Below the pieces are notes generated by a model, which saw only the letters and a program-made list of their open reading frames with translations, had not been told where the DNA came from and searched no databases. A stretch of 46,981 bases of DNA from the NCBI GenBank assembly GCA_044867525.1, contig JBIOVB010000041.1:1-46981 (forward strand). Direction: 5' to 3'. Source of the stretch: JALYNX01 sp044867525 (GTDB lineage Bacteria > Actinomycetota > Acidimicrobiia > Spongiisociales > ZC4RG35). Position numbers and translations under genes: made by a program. Below, in pieces: positions 7,011 through 15,856 of the stretch; positions within the stretch are counted from its first letter, which is position 1; each line of letters starts with the position of its first letter.

Positions 7011-9014
7011 CCCGTCGGCTCCGACTGCCAGCCAATCCACGGCCACCCACTCGCCCCCGTCCCAGATGATGGGGTTGACCTCGACCTCCGAGTAGCCGCA
7101 GCCGACCAGCCCGCGGCTGACCAGGCTCACGATCGACACCAATCGGTCGACATCGGCGGCAGGCTTTCCCCGGAAACCGTCGAGCAACGTTCGACCCCGA
7201 AGCCCGTCGATCATGGCACGGGCCCCCAAGATGTCGACCGGCGCCGGGGCGAACACCACGTCCCCGAGCAGCTCGGTGAGCACCCCGCCCATCCCCACCG
7301 ACACCAACGGCCCGAAAGCAGGGTCGACGACCCCGCCGACGATCATCTCCAGTCCGGGTCGGAAACGCTCGACTCGAGCCCCGTCGACGGCTAGGCCTGA
7401 ATCACGGGCCACGGCCATCACCTGATCGAATGCGGCGACGACCGCTCCCGGGTCCCGGAGGTCCAGGGCGACACCCCCGACCTCGGTCTTGTGAGCGAGC
7501 CCGGCCGAGTTGACCTTGATGACGACCGGATATCCCAATCGACGGGCGATGGCAACAGCAGCGTCGGCGTCGCCGGCAAGCTCTCCTTCGACCAGGGGCA
7601 GGCCCCATCCCTCGAGCGGCGTTGTCATGGGCTCCGGGGTAGGACCGGGACGTGAGACCGCCAAGTGCCCCAGTCCGGCCAACGCTCGGATAGCTGCCCG
7701 CGGCTCCTCGGTCACCGCCGCCGCGGCTTTCCTCAGCTTCGCCAATCCGTGGCCTGCCTGGTCTCCAGCCATCCAGAGGTGAAAGACGGGGACCGATGGT
7801 TTCAACGCCATGAGCGCCTCGACACGTTCGCCGGTGTGAGCGGGGGGATGGGCCGACGACACCGCGAGGACCATGTCGTACTCACCGGAGCTGGCAAACG
7901 TCACCACCACATCGGCGAAGCGACCAGGGCCACCGATGATCCCGCCCATGTCCAGCGGATTGTTGGCCACCCCCAGGTCGAGAAAGGGCTCGAGCCGCGA
8001 CCGAAGCCCGGGGCCCGGTTGTGGCGTGTCCAAATGGTGACGTTCGGCCAGATCGGCGAGATGGATTGCGATCCCGCCGGAGTGGGTGACGACGGCGGCG
8101 CGGCCACCTGCAATGATCGGGGCGCCGGCGATCATCTCTGCCACCTCGTAGGCCTCGCCGGGAGTCTCGGCGATCACCACTCCCAACGAGTCGAGCACTC
8201 CGGAGAGCACCCGCTCGGGCAGCGCCATCGCCCCGGTGTGGGTGGTCATCAGGGCCTTCCCCTGGCTGCCTGTGCCGATGCGACACGCCACGACCGGCTT
8301 GCCCCGGTCCAATGAGCGACGGACCGACTCGATGAACTGCCGGCCATCACGCACGGTCTCGATCAGAGCCAGCACCACGCGTACCTCGTCGAGCGAAGAG
8401 ACTGCCTCGATCGTCTCGCCCAACGCGATGTCGGCCTCATTGCCGGTGGACACCGATATGGCCAGCCCGCTCCCTCGTGCCGCGGCCAGATTGTGGATGT
8501 AGCTGCCCGTCCCCCCGCTCTGGGTGACCAGGCCCACCGGCCCACTGCGGATCTCTCCTGGCGGCCGGTCGAGACAGGTGAGGAAGCTGGCGGCGATGCC
8601 TCTTGCGGGGCGAATGATCCCGCCGCTGTTGGGGCCAAGCACCCTGGTGCCGACCGACCTGGCCTGCTCCGCGAGATCGGCCTCCCGAGCCCGTCCATCT
8701 TCGCCGTCTTCGCCGAAGCCACCGGCGAAGACCACCAGACCTCCCACCCCGGAGGCTGCCATGGCCACCTTCCTCACCTCCGGCGCCGGGATGGCGCAAA
8801 CCACCAGGTCGGGGGGTGAGGGCAGTTCGGCAAGTGCGGAGTGGATCTCGATCCCGTCCACCACGGGCAGACCCTTGTTCACTCCCCATATCTCCCCGGA
8901 GTAGCCGAGCCTGTGAAGATTGGCCAGCACCCTTCCCCCATGCTTCGCCGGGTCGGCAGAGAGACCGACGATGGCGATGCTGGCCGGATCGAGGAGACGA
9001 CCCAGGCCGGTCAT
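6987..9014 (-). CDS. NDP-forming acyl-CoA synthetase (fused alpha-beta acetyl-CoA synthetase type)
   Basis: A 675-residue protein. The N-terminal CoA-binding Rossmann domain begins at LLDPASIAIVGLSADPAKHG, the succinyl-CoA-ligase-like core contains VTQSGGTGSYIHNLAA and the THTGAMAL segment comparable to the phosphohistidine loop of this superfamily, and the C-terminal ATP-grasp domain contains GYPVVIKVNSAGLAHKTEVG. Enzymes of this type interconvert acyl-CoA plus NDP plus phosphate with acid plus NTP, so this one can either activate a substrate or conserve energy as ATP. ATG 9014 gives an ATGA overlap with the preceding luciferase-like gene. It is the last gene of a six-gene minus-strand operon and overlaps the aldo/keto reductase gene tail to tail by 24 bases. 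Confidence 0.88.
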   Translation of the reverse strand: MTGLGRLLDPASIAIVGLSADPAKHGGRVLANLHRLGYSGEIWGVNKGLPVVDGIEIHSALAELPSPPDLVVCAIPAPEVRKVAMAASGVGGLVVFAGGFGEDGEDGRAREADLAEQARSVGTRVLGPNSGGIIRPARGIAASFLTCLDRPPGEIRSGPVGLVTQSGGTGSYIHNLAAARGSGLAISVSTGNEADIALGETIEAVSSLDEVRVVLALIETVRDGRQFIESVRRSLDRGKPVVACRIGTGSQGKALMTTHTGAMALPERVLSGVLDSLGVVIAETPGEAYEVAEMIAGAPIIAGGRAAVVTHSGGIAIHLADLAERHHLDTPQPGPGLRSRLEPFLDLGVANNPLDMGGIIGGPGRFADVVVTFASSGEYDMVLAVSSAHPPAHTGERVEALMALKPSVPVFHLWMAGDQAGHGLAKLRKAAAAVTEEPRAAIRALAGLGHLAVSRPGPTPEPMTTPLEGWGLPLVEGELAGDADAAVAIARRLGYPVVIKVNSAGLAHKTEVGGVALDLRDPGAVVAAFDQVMAVARDSGLAVDGARVERFRPGLEMIVGGVVDPAFGPLVSVGMGGVLTELLGDVVFAPAPVDILGARAMIDGLRGRTLLDGFRGKPAADVDRLVSIVSLVSRGLVGCGYSEVEVNPIIWDGGEWVAVDWLAVGADGSSADESP

Positions 9015-9967
9015 CGCAGCTGAGGGATCACCTCTGAGGCGAACAGCTCGAGGCTGTCCCCTTCCCCCATGTCGTAGAAGTAGAGGATCATGTCGGTGCA
9101 CCCCTCGGAGATGAACGATCCCATCACCTCGACAGCGCGGGCAACAGTGACCGCCAGGTGCTCCTCCTGGAACTCGTCCGTGGTGCACGAACGACGACGG
9201 GCCGCGATCTCGAGCTTGCTCCGGAGATCAGGTTCGTCTCTGCCGATCACCGACATCAGGTGCTCGGTGCGCCCGATGTCCTCGAAGCGCCGCCCCACCG
9301 CCTCGCAATGATCGGCGAGCACCTGGGACTTGTGCCGAAAGACCTCGATACCGTCCCCGAAGTTGGCGTAGTCCCCGTATTTGGCCACCAGACGGAGGGT
9401 TCGCTTCTCCCCGCCCCCGGCCACCCAGAGTGGGGGGTGGGGCGTCTGGATCGGCTTGGGTCGGTTTATGGCACCGCTCACCGCATGGTGGTCACCGGTG
9501 AAGGTGGCCACGTCCTCGGTCCACATCGCCAATAGCACCTGGATCGTCTCCTCGAGCAAGGCGAGGCGCTCGCCGGGGGAGGGGAACCGATACCCGTAGG
9601 CCTCGAACTCGCCCCTCGACCATCCGGCGCCGATCCCGACATCGAGCCGGCCACCCGAGATGACGTCGATGTTGGATGCCATCTTCGCCAGCAACGACGG
9701 CGGGCGATAGAGGGCGCAGGTGCACATCTGCCCCAATCGGGCACGGTGGGTCACCGCAGCCAGGGCAGCCATCAGGGTCCATGCATCAAAGGTGCTCTCC
9801 TGGGTGACGACGGGATGGGTGTGGAAATGGTCGTACACCCAGATCGAGTCGTATCCCGAGTCCTCGATAAGCCCGGCGAATCCCATGATTCGGTTCCACT
9901 GGTCCTCGACGGGGATCCCGTTCTGGTCACCCTTCCACCCCTGGGGCACGAAGGTCCCGTAACGCAT
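9011..9967 (-). CDS. Luciferase-like F420- or flavin-dependent oxidoreductase
   Basis: A 318-residue member of the luciferase-like monooxygenase (LLM) fold. Typical marks are the IWVYDHFHTHPV segment after strand 2, the ISGGRLDVGIGAGWSRGEFEAYG segment and the PPLWVAGGGEKRTLRLVAKYGD segment. In actinobacteria most such proteins use F420, but FMN-dependent monooxygenases share the fold. ATG 9967 is preceded by GAGGAGAGA and sits 7 bases after the CoA-transferase stop; the end overlaps the acyl-CoA synthetase start by ATGA. The substrate is unknown; in this operon it may oxidise or reduce a pathway intermediate. Confidence 0.87.
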   Translation of the reverse strand: MRYGTFVPQGWKGDQNGIPVEDQWNRIMGFAGLIEDSGYDSIWVYDHFHTHPVVTQESTFDAWTLMAALAAVTHRARLGQMCTCALYRPPSLLAKMASNIDVISGGRLDVGIGAGWSRGEFEAYGYRFPSPGERLALLEETIQVLLAMWTEDVATFTGDHHAVSGAINRPKPIQTPHPPLWVAGGGEKRTLRLVAKYGDYANFGDGIEVFRHKSQVLADHCEAVGRRFEDIGRTEHLMSVIGRDEPDLRSKLEIAARRRSCTTDEFQEEHLAVTVARAVEVMGSFISEGCTDMILYFYDMGEGDSLELFASEVIPQLR

Positions 9968-9974
9968 TCTCTCC

Positions 9975-11189
9975 TCAGCTCTCCGGCCAGACCTTGACCA
10001 CGCCCTCCCGGGCCAGGTCCCGGACCTTCGACTCTTCCAGGCCCAAGCGGCTGGTGAGAACGTCGACGGTGTGCTCGCCCAGCATGGGCGCCGGGTCGTT
10101 CGGGCTCTCCCACTCGCTCCACTTGATCGGAGACGTCGGATATCGAATCTCACCGAGGGTGGGATGCTTGTAGATACCTATCATTCCCCTGGCCACGACC
10201 TGGGGGTCGGTGAACACCTGCTCCATGTCGTTGACCGGGGCATTCGGGATGTCGAACTCGTCGAGTCTCGTCAGCCACTCGCGGTTGCTCCGAGTGAGGA
10301 AGGCCTCGGAGAGGATCCCGACGACATAGTCCCGGTTGGCCACACGATCCGTGTTGGTTGCCGCCCTCGGATCCTCCTTGAGATCGGGCCGTCCGATGGC
10401 GTCGCACAGGTTCTGCCAGAACTTCTCGTCCCGGGCCGCGACCACCACATACCCGTCATTGGTCCGAAACGCCTGCCAGGGGACCATGTGGGCGTGAGCC
10501 GTTCCCAGCCGGGTCAGCTTGCGGCCCGAGTTGAGATGGTCGAGGGCGTCGTAGGAGAGCAGCGAGACCAGGGTGTCGAGCATCGCCACGTCGGCGTGCT
10601 GGCCCTGCCCATGCAGGCCCCGTCCCACCAGGGCAGCAAGCACCGAGATGCAGGAGTAGATGCCACCGGCGATGTCGGCGATGGGAATCCCGACCCGGGC
10701 CGGGTCACCTTCGGCCGGCCCGGTGATGTCGACATGGCCGCTATAGGCCTGGACCACCAGGTCGAACGCCGACTTGTCCTTGGCCGGCCCGTACTCACCG
10801 AACCCGGTGACCGATGAGGTGATGATGTCGGGATTCCGCTTCCTCAAGGAGTCGTGGTCGATCCCGAGACGGCTCATAACGCCAGGCCGGAAGTTGTCGA
10901 TCACCACATCTGCCTGATCCACCAAGGAGAGAAAGATGTCCAGGCCCCGGGGATCCTTGAGGTCGAGCACCACGCTCTTCTTGCCCCGATTCATGAAGAG
11001 GTGGATGGCGCTCTCGTCGTGGAGCGGGGCGATAGTGGCGTTGCGCGCAGTGTCGCCGGAATGGGGCTCGATCTTGATGACCTCGGCACCGAGGTCGGCG
11101 AGGATCACCCCACCGAAATTGCCCGCGATCACCTGGCCCAACTCGAGGATGGTGATCCCGGTCAGCATCCCGGGCATCAAGTTGCCCAT
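9975..11189 (-). CDS. Family III (CaiB/BaiF) CoA-transferase
   Basis: A 404-residue protein of the formyl-CoA transferase family. The catalytic Asp (residue 172 with this start) lies in VGIPIADIAGGIYSC, the position that forms the aspartyl-CoA anhydride in the family; other marks are EVIKIEPHSGDTAR and NFRPGVMSRLGID. It would move CoA between a donor and a dicarboxylic or hydroxy acid and is a probable entry point to the CoA-bound part of the pathway. Three in-frame ATGs compete (11189, 11177, 11168). The one at 11177 makes a TGATG overlap with the stop of the upstream dehydrogenase gene, and 11168 gives the shortest family-like N-terminus; the longest is listed. Confidence 0.87.
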   Translation of the reverse strand: MGNLMPGMLTGITILELGQVIAGNFGGVILADLGAEVIKIEPHSGDTARNATIAPLHDESAIHLFMNRGKKSVVLDLKDPRGLDIFLSLVDQADVVIDNFRPGVMSRLGIDHDSLRKRNPDIITSSVTGFGEYGPAKDKSAFDLVVQAYSGHVDITGPAEGDPARVGIPIADIAGGIYSCISVLAALVGRGLHGQGQHADVAMLDTLVSLLSYDALDHLNSGRKLTRLGTAHAHMVPWQAFRTNDGYVVVAARDEKFWQNLCDAIGRPDLKEDPRAATNTDRVANRDYVVGILSEAFLTRSNREWLTRLDEFDIPNAPVNDMEQVFTDPQVVARGMIGIYKHPTLGEIRYPTSPIKWSEWESPNDPAPMLGEHTVDVLTSRLGLEESKVRDLAREGVVKVWPES

Positions 11190-12277
11190 GTCATGGCCAC
11201 CACCTGCCCCGTCTCCGCCGACTGGTCCACGGCACGAGAGATGACGAGGACATCCATACCCTCCTCACCCGTGGCCAGTATCGGGTCTGGTCGACCGGTG
11301 CCGACACTGTTGATGAAGGCGTGGGTCTCTTCCTGCATCGCCCCGAAGTGCTCTCCGAGAGCCCAGTCGCCCGGCATGTAGGACCCGAGCATCGCGACGT
11401 GCATCGAGGTGTCGGGGGTGTAGGGGGAGTGCACTGCTTTGTGCGAGGCCATCAGCACATCCCGATGATCGTCTTTCACCGAGATCACTCCGTCCCTGCC
11501 GAACAGCTCGAAGTCCATGCTGGCCACATACGCCGGCCAGAACTCCGGCAACTCCCAGCTGACCCCGAGATTGGCCACCATCCCGTCCTCGTAGGTGAGC
11601 ACGCACCACGTGGAGTCGAGAGCTCCGTACTGCTCGTGAATGCGGCCCCTGGTGGAGCCTGCGGCATAGGCGGCTGCCGGGAGGGTCCCGCCCAGGTACC
11701 AGGTGAGCAGATCGAAGAGATACGTCATTGTGTTGACCGAAGGGGTGGTGGATCCCGCCCGTGAGATCACCGAGCGGGCCACGGCCTGAGTCAAGTAGAT
11801 CGTCGCCTTGGCCGAGGTGACATCGCCGACGTAACCCTGGAGCACGTGCTCCTTGATCGCCAGGTAGCGACGACGAAAACGTTGGGTGAAACCCGTGTAG
11901 ATCGCCACCCCGTACTCGTCGGCGGCCGCGAGCAGCTTGTGGCCCTCGTCGGCGAGGATGGTGAATGGCTTCTCCACGAGCACCGTCTTTCCGGCCTGGA
12001 TGGCGGCCATCGCCGGCTCGAAATGGGAATCTTCGGTGGAGGCGATGATCACTGCATCGACATCGTCACGGGTGACGATTTCGCTGGCGTCCGTCGACCA
12101 GACATCGGCCTCGCACGAGGCCGCGAGCCGGACGGCCTTGTCTTCCACGATGTCGCAGACCGCGAGCAGATCGACCGATGGGTGACGGTGGGAGATCTCG
12201 GCCCGCAGACTGCCAATCGACCCGGCGCCGACCACGGCAACACCGACCCCGTCGGCGATGAAACGACTTCGAGACAT
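11177..12277 (-). CDS. Gfo/Idh/MocA-family NAD(P)-dependent dehydrogenase
   Basis: A 366-residue oxidoreductase with an N-terminal Rossmann fold (VAVVGAGSIGSLRA) and the family signature VEKPFTILAD, in which Lys103 is the conserved catalytic lysine. The C-terminal half has the expected mixed beta-sheet dimerisation and substrate domain. Members mostly oxidise sugars, inositols and related hydroxy compounds, but also act on other cyclic or hydroxy substrates. Start and stop interlock with both neighbours (TGATG type), making it an internal gene of the six-gene minus-strand operon. Its presence beside CitE-like and CoA-transferase genes is unusual and leaves its substrate open. Confidence 0.87.
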   Translation of the reverse strand: MSRSRFIADGVGVAVVGAGSIGSLRAEISHRHPSVDLLAVCDIVEDKAVRLAASCEADVWSTDASEIVTRDDVDAVIIASTEDSHFEPAMAAIQAGKTVLVEKPFTILADEGHKLLAAADEYGVAIYTGFTQRFRRRYLAIKEHVLQGYVGDVTSAKATIYLTQAVARSVISRAGSTTPSVNTMTYLFDLLTWYLGGTLPAAAYAAGSTRGRIHEQYGALDSTWCVLTYEDGMVANLGVSWELPEFWPAYVASMDFELFGRDGVISVKDDHRDVLMASHKAVHSPYTPDTSMHVAMLGSYMPGDWALGEHFGAMQEETHAFINSVGTGRPDPILATGEEGMDVLVISRAVDQSAETGQVVAMTWAT

Positions 12278-13161
12278 CAGAGTTCCTTTCCGGAACGCGA
12301 GGCCGCCTCGGCACGGGCCAGGATGGCCCTGGCCACTCGGGCCACTGCGTAATCCACCATCTTCCCGTCGACGGCGATGGACGCCTGCCCGCTGGCCTCG
12401 GCCTCCTCGAATGCTGCCAGCACCTTCTTCTGATAGGCGACGAGTTCCGGCGACGGGGTGAAGACATCATTGATGATCGGGATCTGAGCCGGGTGGATCG
12501 CTACTTTCCCGACGTAGCCCAGGGTCCGGGCCAGATCACATTCCACCCGCAACCCATCCGGGTTGCGGAAGTCCATGAACACCGCCTCCATCGGATAGGG
12601 CACGCCCGCAGCTCGGGAGCTGAGGAGAACCTGTGACCTGGCGTGCATCAGTCCGGTGCCCTCGGGCGTCCATTCCACCCCGAGATCGGCCACGAGATCG
12701 CCCTGCTCGCCGCCCCCGAACATGACACATGCCACCCGCTCGCTGGCCATCGCCATCTCATAGGTGAGTCGGACTCCGAGAGCGGACTCGATCAAAGGGA
12801 TCACGGTGATCGAGCCCGGAGGCCGTCCCTCATTCGACTCGGCATCGGTGATGGCCTGGTCCAGTCGACTGATCACCTCGGGGTCTTCGGCCTTGGGGAT
12901 GATCACTCCGACGGCGGGTGATGCACTGGCGGCCAGAATGTCCTCCCAGAGCAAGCCGGTCTCGACTGCGTTGGTCCGCACGTAATAGGGGACCGCCGAG
13001 GCGGGAAGAGAGGACAGGTTCTCCCGGGCAACCGGTTTCTGATCGACGGACACCGAGTCCTCGAGGTCGACGATGACGGCATCTGTGCCCGACCTCACGG
13101 CCTTTTCCAGCATGTCGAGTCGGTTGCCGGGGGTGAACAGCATCGACCGGACCGGATTCAT
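12277..13161 (-). CDS. CitE/HpcH-type acyl-CoA lyase
   Basis: A 294-residue TIM-barrel protein of the citrate lyase beta/malyl-CoA lyase family. Visible marks are RSMLFTPGNRLDMLEKA, the metal-site region VDLEDSV, IIPKAEDP, IPLIESALGV, FGGGEQGDLVADLG and the C-terminal KVAIHPAQIP. Stand-alone CitE proteins cleave 3-hydroxyacyl-CoA thioesters such as malyl-, citramalyl- or methylmalyl-CoA into a 2-oxoacid or glyoxylate plus a shorter acyl-CoA. Beside a CoA-transferase, an acyl-CoA dehydrogenase and a two-part MaoC hydratase, such a retro-Claisen step fits well. ATG 13161 was preferred to the longer open frame because family homology begins there. Confidence 0.88.
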   Translation of the reverse strand: MNPVRSMLFTPGNRLDMLEKAVRSGTDAVIVDLEDSVSVDQKPVARENLSSLPASAVPYYVRTNAVETGLLWEDILAASASPAVGVIIPKAEDPEVISRLDQAITDAESNEGRPPGSITVIPLIESALGVRLTYEMAMASERVACVMFGGGEQGDLVADLGVEWTPEGTGLMHARSQVLLSSRAAGVPYPMEAVFMDFRNPDGLRVECDLARTLGYVGKVAIHPAQIPIINDVFTPSPELVAYQKKVLAAFEEAEASGQASIAVDGKMVDYAVARVARAILARAEAASRSGKEL

Positions 13162-13171
13162 CTCAGGGACC

Positions 13172-14137
13172 TCATTTGATCGCCATCGGGTTGAGCGGCG
13201 AGCCAACGGCCCGGGTGAAAGGCAGGGGCGGACCGCAGAACAGGAATTCGTAGACGCGGTCTCCGGCGCAGTCCTCGGCTAGAGGGTCGAGATCGAAGAT
13301 CTCGCCGAGCCAGAGGCCCATGTGCACTATGAAGACGATGTGGAGCGGCTGGGCGACGTCGGAGGTTTCGTTGGGCCGCACCTCGAGGCCCCAGGTATCG
13401 GTGGCCAGGGCTGCGATGTCCCGGGATGCCACCCAATCCACGCTACCGAGGCCGAGCCCAGGGGCGTCTCCGCCGGCATAGTCCCCCCACCCGCCGGCAG
13501 AGCGGGCTGCGGCCATGGCGCCGGTTCGGACGAAGACGAAATCGCCGGTGCCGACCTTGACTCCAGCATGTGTCTCGGCCATCTCCAGCTGGGCGGAGTC
13601 GATGACATGCCCCGGTTCCAGCCAGTCGGCACCTAGTGCTCTCGGCAGATCGAGGAGGACCCCGCGTCCCACCATCCCCCCGGAGCCATTGGCAACATCG
13701 CCCTTGAGCGCACCTTTGCTCGACACCCACTCGGCTCCGTACCCGTTGTAGATCCTGCCCTCGAAAACCACGTGCCCGAACGCGTCCCATTGGGTTCCCG
13801 ACTGGAGGGGCATGATGATGATGTCGTCGGTGCCCCGAAAGTGCTTGTCGACTCCGCCATAGAAGTCGCGGATCGAAGTCCCGGCGATGGCGTCAGCTCC
13901 GTCACGGATCATGAGGTGGATCGGATTGAAACGTCCCAGGCCACCCGTCTGCGGTCCGGCCTCGTCATAGGGCAATGCCATCGAGATCGTCCTCCCCGAC
14001 CGCACCAGTGACGCCGCCCCGACCACCATCTCCGGTGTCACCAGGTTGAGCGTTCCCTTCTCGTCGTCGGGGCCCCAACGACCCCAATTGCTGTGGCGAC
14101 TGCACAACTCGCGAACGGTCTCGATGTCTGGGGCCAC
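13172..14137 (-). CDS. Cyclase-family metallohydrolase (kynurenine formamidase-like fold)
   Basis: A 321-residue protein of the COG1878 cyclase family, which includes bacterial kynurenine formamidase and isatin hydrolase. The metal motif appears as SGTQWDAFGHV, a variant of the usual H-x-G-T-H-x-D-x-x-x-H with Gln in place of a His. The start is taken as GTG 14137 because GAGGAGGACC precedes it; the frame runs further upstream but into the AT-rich promoter element. It heads the six-gene minus-strand operon and diverges from the acyl-CoA dehydrogenase gene. A hydrolytic ring-opening or amide/lactone hydrolysis step is likely; the substrate is unknown. Confidence 0.82.
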   Translation of the reverse strand: MAPDIETVRELCSRHSNWGRWGPDDEKGTLNLVTPEMVVGAASLVRSGRTISMALPYDEAGPQTGGLGRFNPIHLMIRDGADAIAGTSIRDFYGGVDKHFRGTDDIIIMPLQSGTQWDAFGHVVFEGRIYNGYGAEWVSSKGALKGDVANGSGGMVGRGVLLDLPRALGADWLEPGHVIDSAQLEMAETHAGVKVGTGDFVFVRTGAMAAARSAGGWGDYAGGDAPGLGLGSVDWVASRDIAALATDTWGLEVRPNETSDVAQPLHIVFIVHMGLWLGEIFDLDPLAEDCAGDRVYEFLFCGPPLPFTRAVGSPLNPMAIK

Positions 14138-14184
14138 GGTCCTCCTCGCCGGCGATGCCTCAACCCGACGTGGGTTGTGCAGTA

Positions 14185-14205
14185 TGCACGATATATGATC
14201 CGCAG
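14185..14205. promoter_or_regulatory. Divergent promoter/operator, site 2
   Basis: The segment contains ATATATGATC (14191-14200) flanked by TGCA and CAG, and matches site 1 (2211-2231, minus strand) at 17 of 21 positions. A TATGAT hexamer at 14194-14199 could be the -10 element for the acyl-CoA dehydrogenase operon, giving a leader of roughly 20 bases. The palindrome is less perfect here than at site 1. Conservation outside the hexamer (TGCA and CAG) argues for a shared regulator in addition to RNA polymerase. Confidence 0.55.
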
Positions 14206-14225
14206 GCCCACCCATCGAAGGACTC

Positions 14226-15368
14226 ATGGACCACGGACTCACCCCTGAGCAGGACCTGTTTCGGGCCACGATTCGTGAGTTCTGCGAGCGTGAGATCAGC
14301 CGGGACTACGTGAGGGCCTGTGATCGGGAGCGGCGTGCTCCCCGCGAGTTGTACGACAAGATCGCCGCCCAGGGCTGGCTCGGGATCAACATCGCCGAGG
14401 ATCAGGGTGGTGCTGGCGGGGGACCCGTCGAGGTGGCCATCCTCCTCGAGGAGGTGGGTCGTGCCTTCCTCGACCTCTCGTTCTGGGTGTTTCGCACAGT
14501 CACGTGGGGCGGCCTCGCCATCGGGAGGGATGGGAGCGATGAGCAGAAACGGGAGCTGCTCCCCCGGATCGCCTCCGGAGACCTCACGGTCTGCTTCTCC
14601 CTGACCGAGCCCGACGCCGGCTCGGACGCGGCGGCGATCGCACTCTCTGCGGTTGAGGATGGCGACGATTACGTCCTCAACGGTCAGAAGGTGTTCACCT
14701 CCGGTTTCAAGGTGAGCGATCTCGACGTGGTCGCCACCCGGACCTCGTCGGAGGGAAAGAAGCATCACGGGATCACCAACTTCATCGTCGACACCGACAG
14801 CCCGGGATTGGAGTGGAGCCCGATCGAGACCTTGGGCCATTGGCCGCTGGGAACGGCCATGCTCTACTTCACCGACGTCAGGGTTCCCAAGAGCAGGATG
14901 CTGGGCAAGCTCCACGAAGGGTGGGGGGACCTCGGTGTCTATCTCCGCTATGAGCGCCTCTGCCTCTCCGCCGCACGCACAGGAGCCGCGGCGGCCGCCC
15001 TCGCCGACTCGGTGGAGTATGCCAAAGATCGCCGTCAGTTCGATCAGCCGATCTCCCAGTTCCAGGCAGTGGCGCACCGGCTCGCCGACATGCAAACCAT
15101 GGTGGAGATCTCCCAGATGCTGGTTTATCGCTATGCGTCGAGGCTCGACAGGGATCAAGCGACAACGAGGGATGCCGCCATCCTCAAGTTGTATGCCTGT
15201 GAGGCATACAAGCAGGTGGCGGACATGGGCCTCCAGGTCCTGGGTGGCTATGGATACACGATGGAGTACGACCTGCAGCGCCATTTCCGCGAATCGCGGC
15301 TCGGGGTGATCGGGGCCGGTACCTCGGACATCCAGCGCAACATCATCGCCAAGACCATGGGGTTGTGA
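14226..15368 (+). CDS. Acyl-CoA dehydrogenase with helix-G catalytic Glu
   Basis: A 380-residue flavoprotein. FAD and substrate motifs are FSLTEPDAGSD, ITNFIVDTDSPG, DRRQFDQPISQFQAV and LGGYGYTMEYD. The usual C-terminal catalytic base of the medium-chain type (Glu in IYEGT) is replaced: the equivalent stretch reads IGAGTSDIQRN. Instead Glu243 in LRYERLCLS aligns with the catalytic Glu of isovaleryl-CoA and long-chain dehydrogenases, so the enzyme should still be active, possibly on a branched or bulky acyl-CoA. It is the first gene of a four-gene plus-strand operon and ends in a TGATG overlap with the next gene. Confidence 0.9.
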   Translation: MDHGLTPEQDLFRATIREFCEREISRDYVRACDRERRAPRELYDKIAAQGWLGINIAEDQGGAGGGPVEVAILLEEVGRAFLDLSFWVFRTVTWGGLAIGRDGSDEQKRELLPRIASGDLTVCFSLTEPDAGSDAAAIALSAVEDGDDYVLNGQKVFTSGFKVSDLDVVATRTSSEGKKHHGITNFIVDTDSPGLEWSPIETLGHWPLGTAMLYFTDVRVPKSRMLGKLHEGWGDLGVYLRYERLCLSAARTGAAAAALADSVEYAKDRRQFDQPISQFQAVAHRLADMQTMVEISQMLVYRYASRLDRDQATTRDAAILKLYACEAYKQVADMGLQVLGGYGYTMEYDLQRHFRESRLGVIGAGTSDIQRNIIAKTMGL

Positions 15369-15856
15369 TGGGTGTCATCACCGAGGAGGCACGGCTCTGG
15401 GCGGACCGCGAAATCCCAGGATTCGAGTTTCAGGTGACCGCCACCGACATCGCAAAGTTCGCCCATGCAACCGGGGAGACCAACCCGATCCATTTCGAGA
15501 GAGAAGCCGCGCTCAACGCTGGCTACTCCGATGTGGTTGCACCGACCCTGTTCCCCTATGTGATCCGAACGCACGCCTCCGCTTTGGTGCCCGGCGATCC
15601 GCCGGCGCCGGACGGCGCGCCGGCCGCAGATGTCCCACCCTTGCCGACCCGGAGAGCAATGGCGGGGGAAACCACCTTTTTCGTCGGGGTCCCGATCGTC
15701 GCCGGCGACACGATCATCGTCGAAAGGCGGCTGGCTGGTCTCTATGAGAAGGAGGGCCGCAGCGGGCCGCTTGTGTTCGTGGAGATGGAGTTCACATTCA
15801 GCAATCAGCGCGGGGAGATGGTGGCCAGAGACAATTTCACCAGGATCTATCGATGA
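15368..15856 (+). CDS. MaoC-like hot-dog protein, FAS1 dehydratase-type N-terminal half
   Basis: A 162-residue single hot-dog domain of the FAS1-dehydratase-region type. TGETNPIHFEREAALNAGY is the hydratase motif, with the expected G-x-x-N-P-I-H core. It is followed at once by a second, shorter hot-dog gene, so the pair most likely forms a heteromeric enoyl-CoA hydratase, as known for ChsH1/ChsH2 and analogous to the two-domain mesaconyl-CoA hydratases. The start is fixed by the TGATG overlap with the acyl-CoA dehydrogenase gene. The expected step is hydration of the enoyl-CoA made by that dehydrogenase. Confidence 0.85.
   Translation: MGVITEEARLWADREIPGFEFQVTATDIAKFAHATGETNPIHFEREAALNAGYSDVVAPTLFPYVIRTHASALVPGDPPAPDGAPAADVPPLPTRRAMAGETTFFVGVPIVAGDTIIVERRLAGLYEKEGRSGPLVFVEMEFTFSNQRGEMVARDNFTRIYR

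Noticed and set aside
14160..15284. Antisense open frame of 374 codons opposite the acyl-CoA dehydrogenase gene
   Set aside because: Mirror of a conserved gene with no motif of its own.
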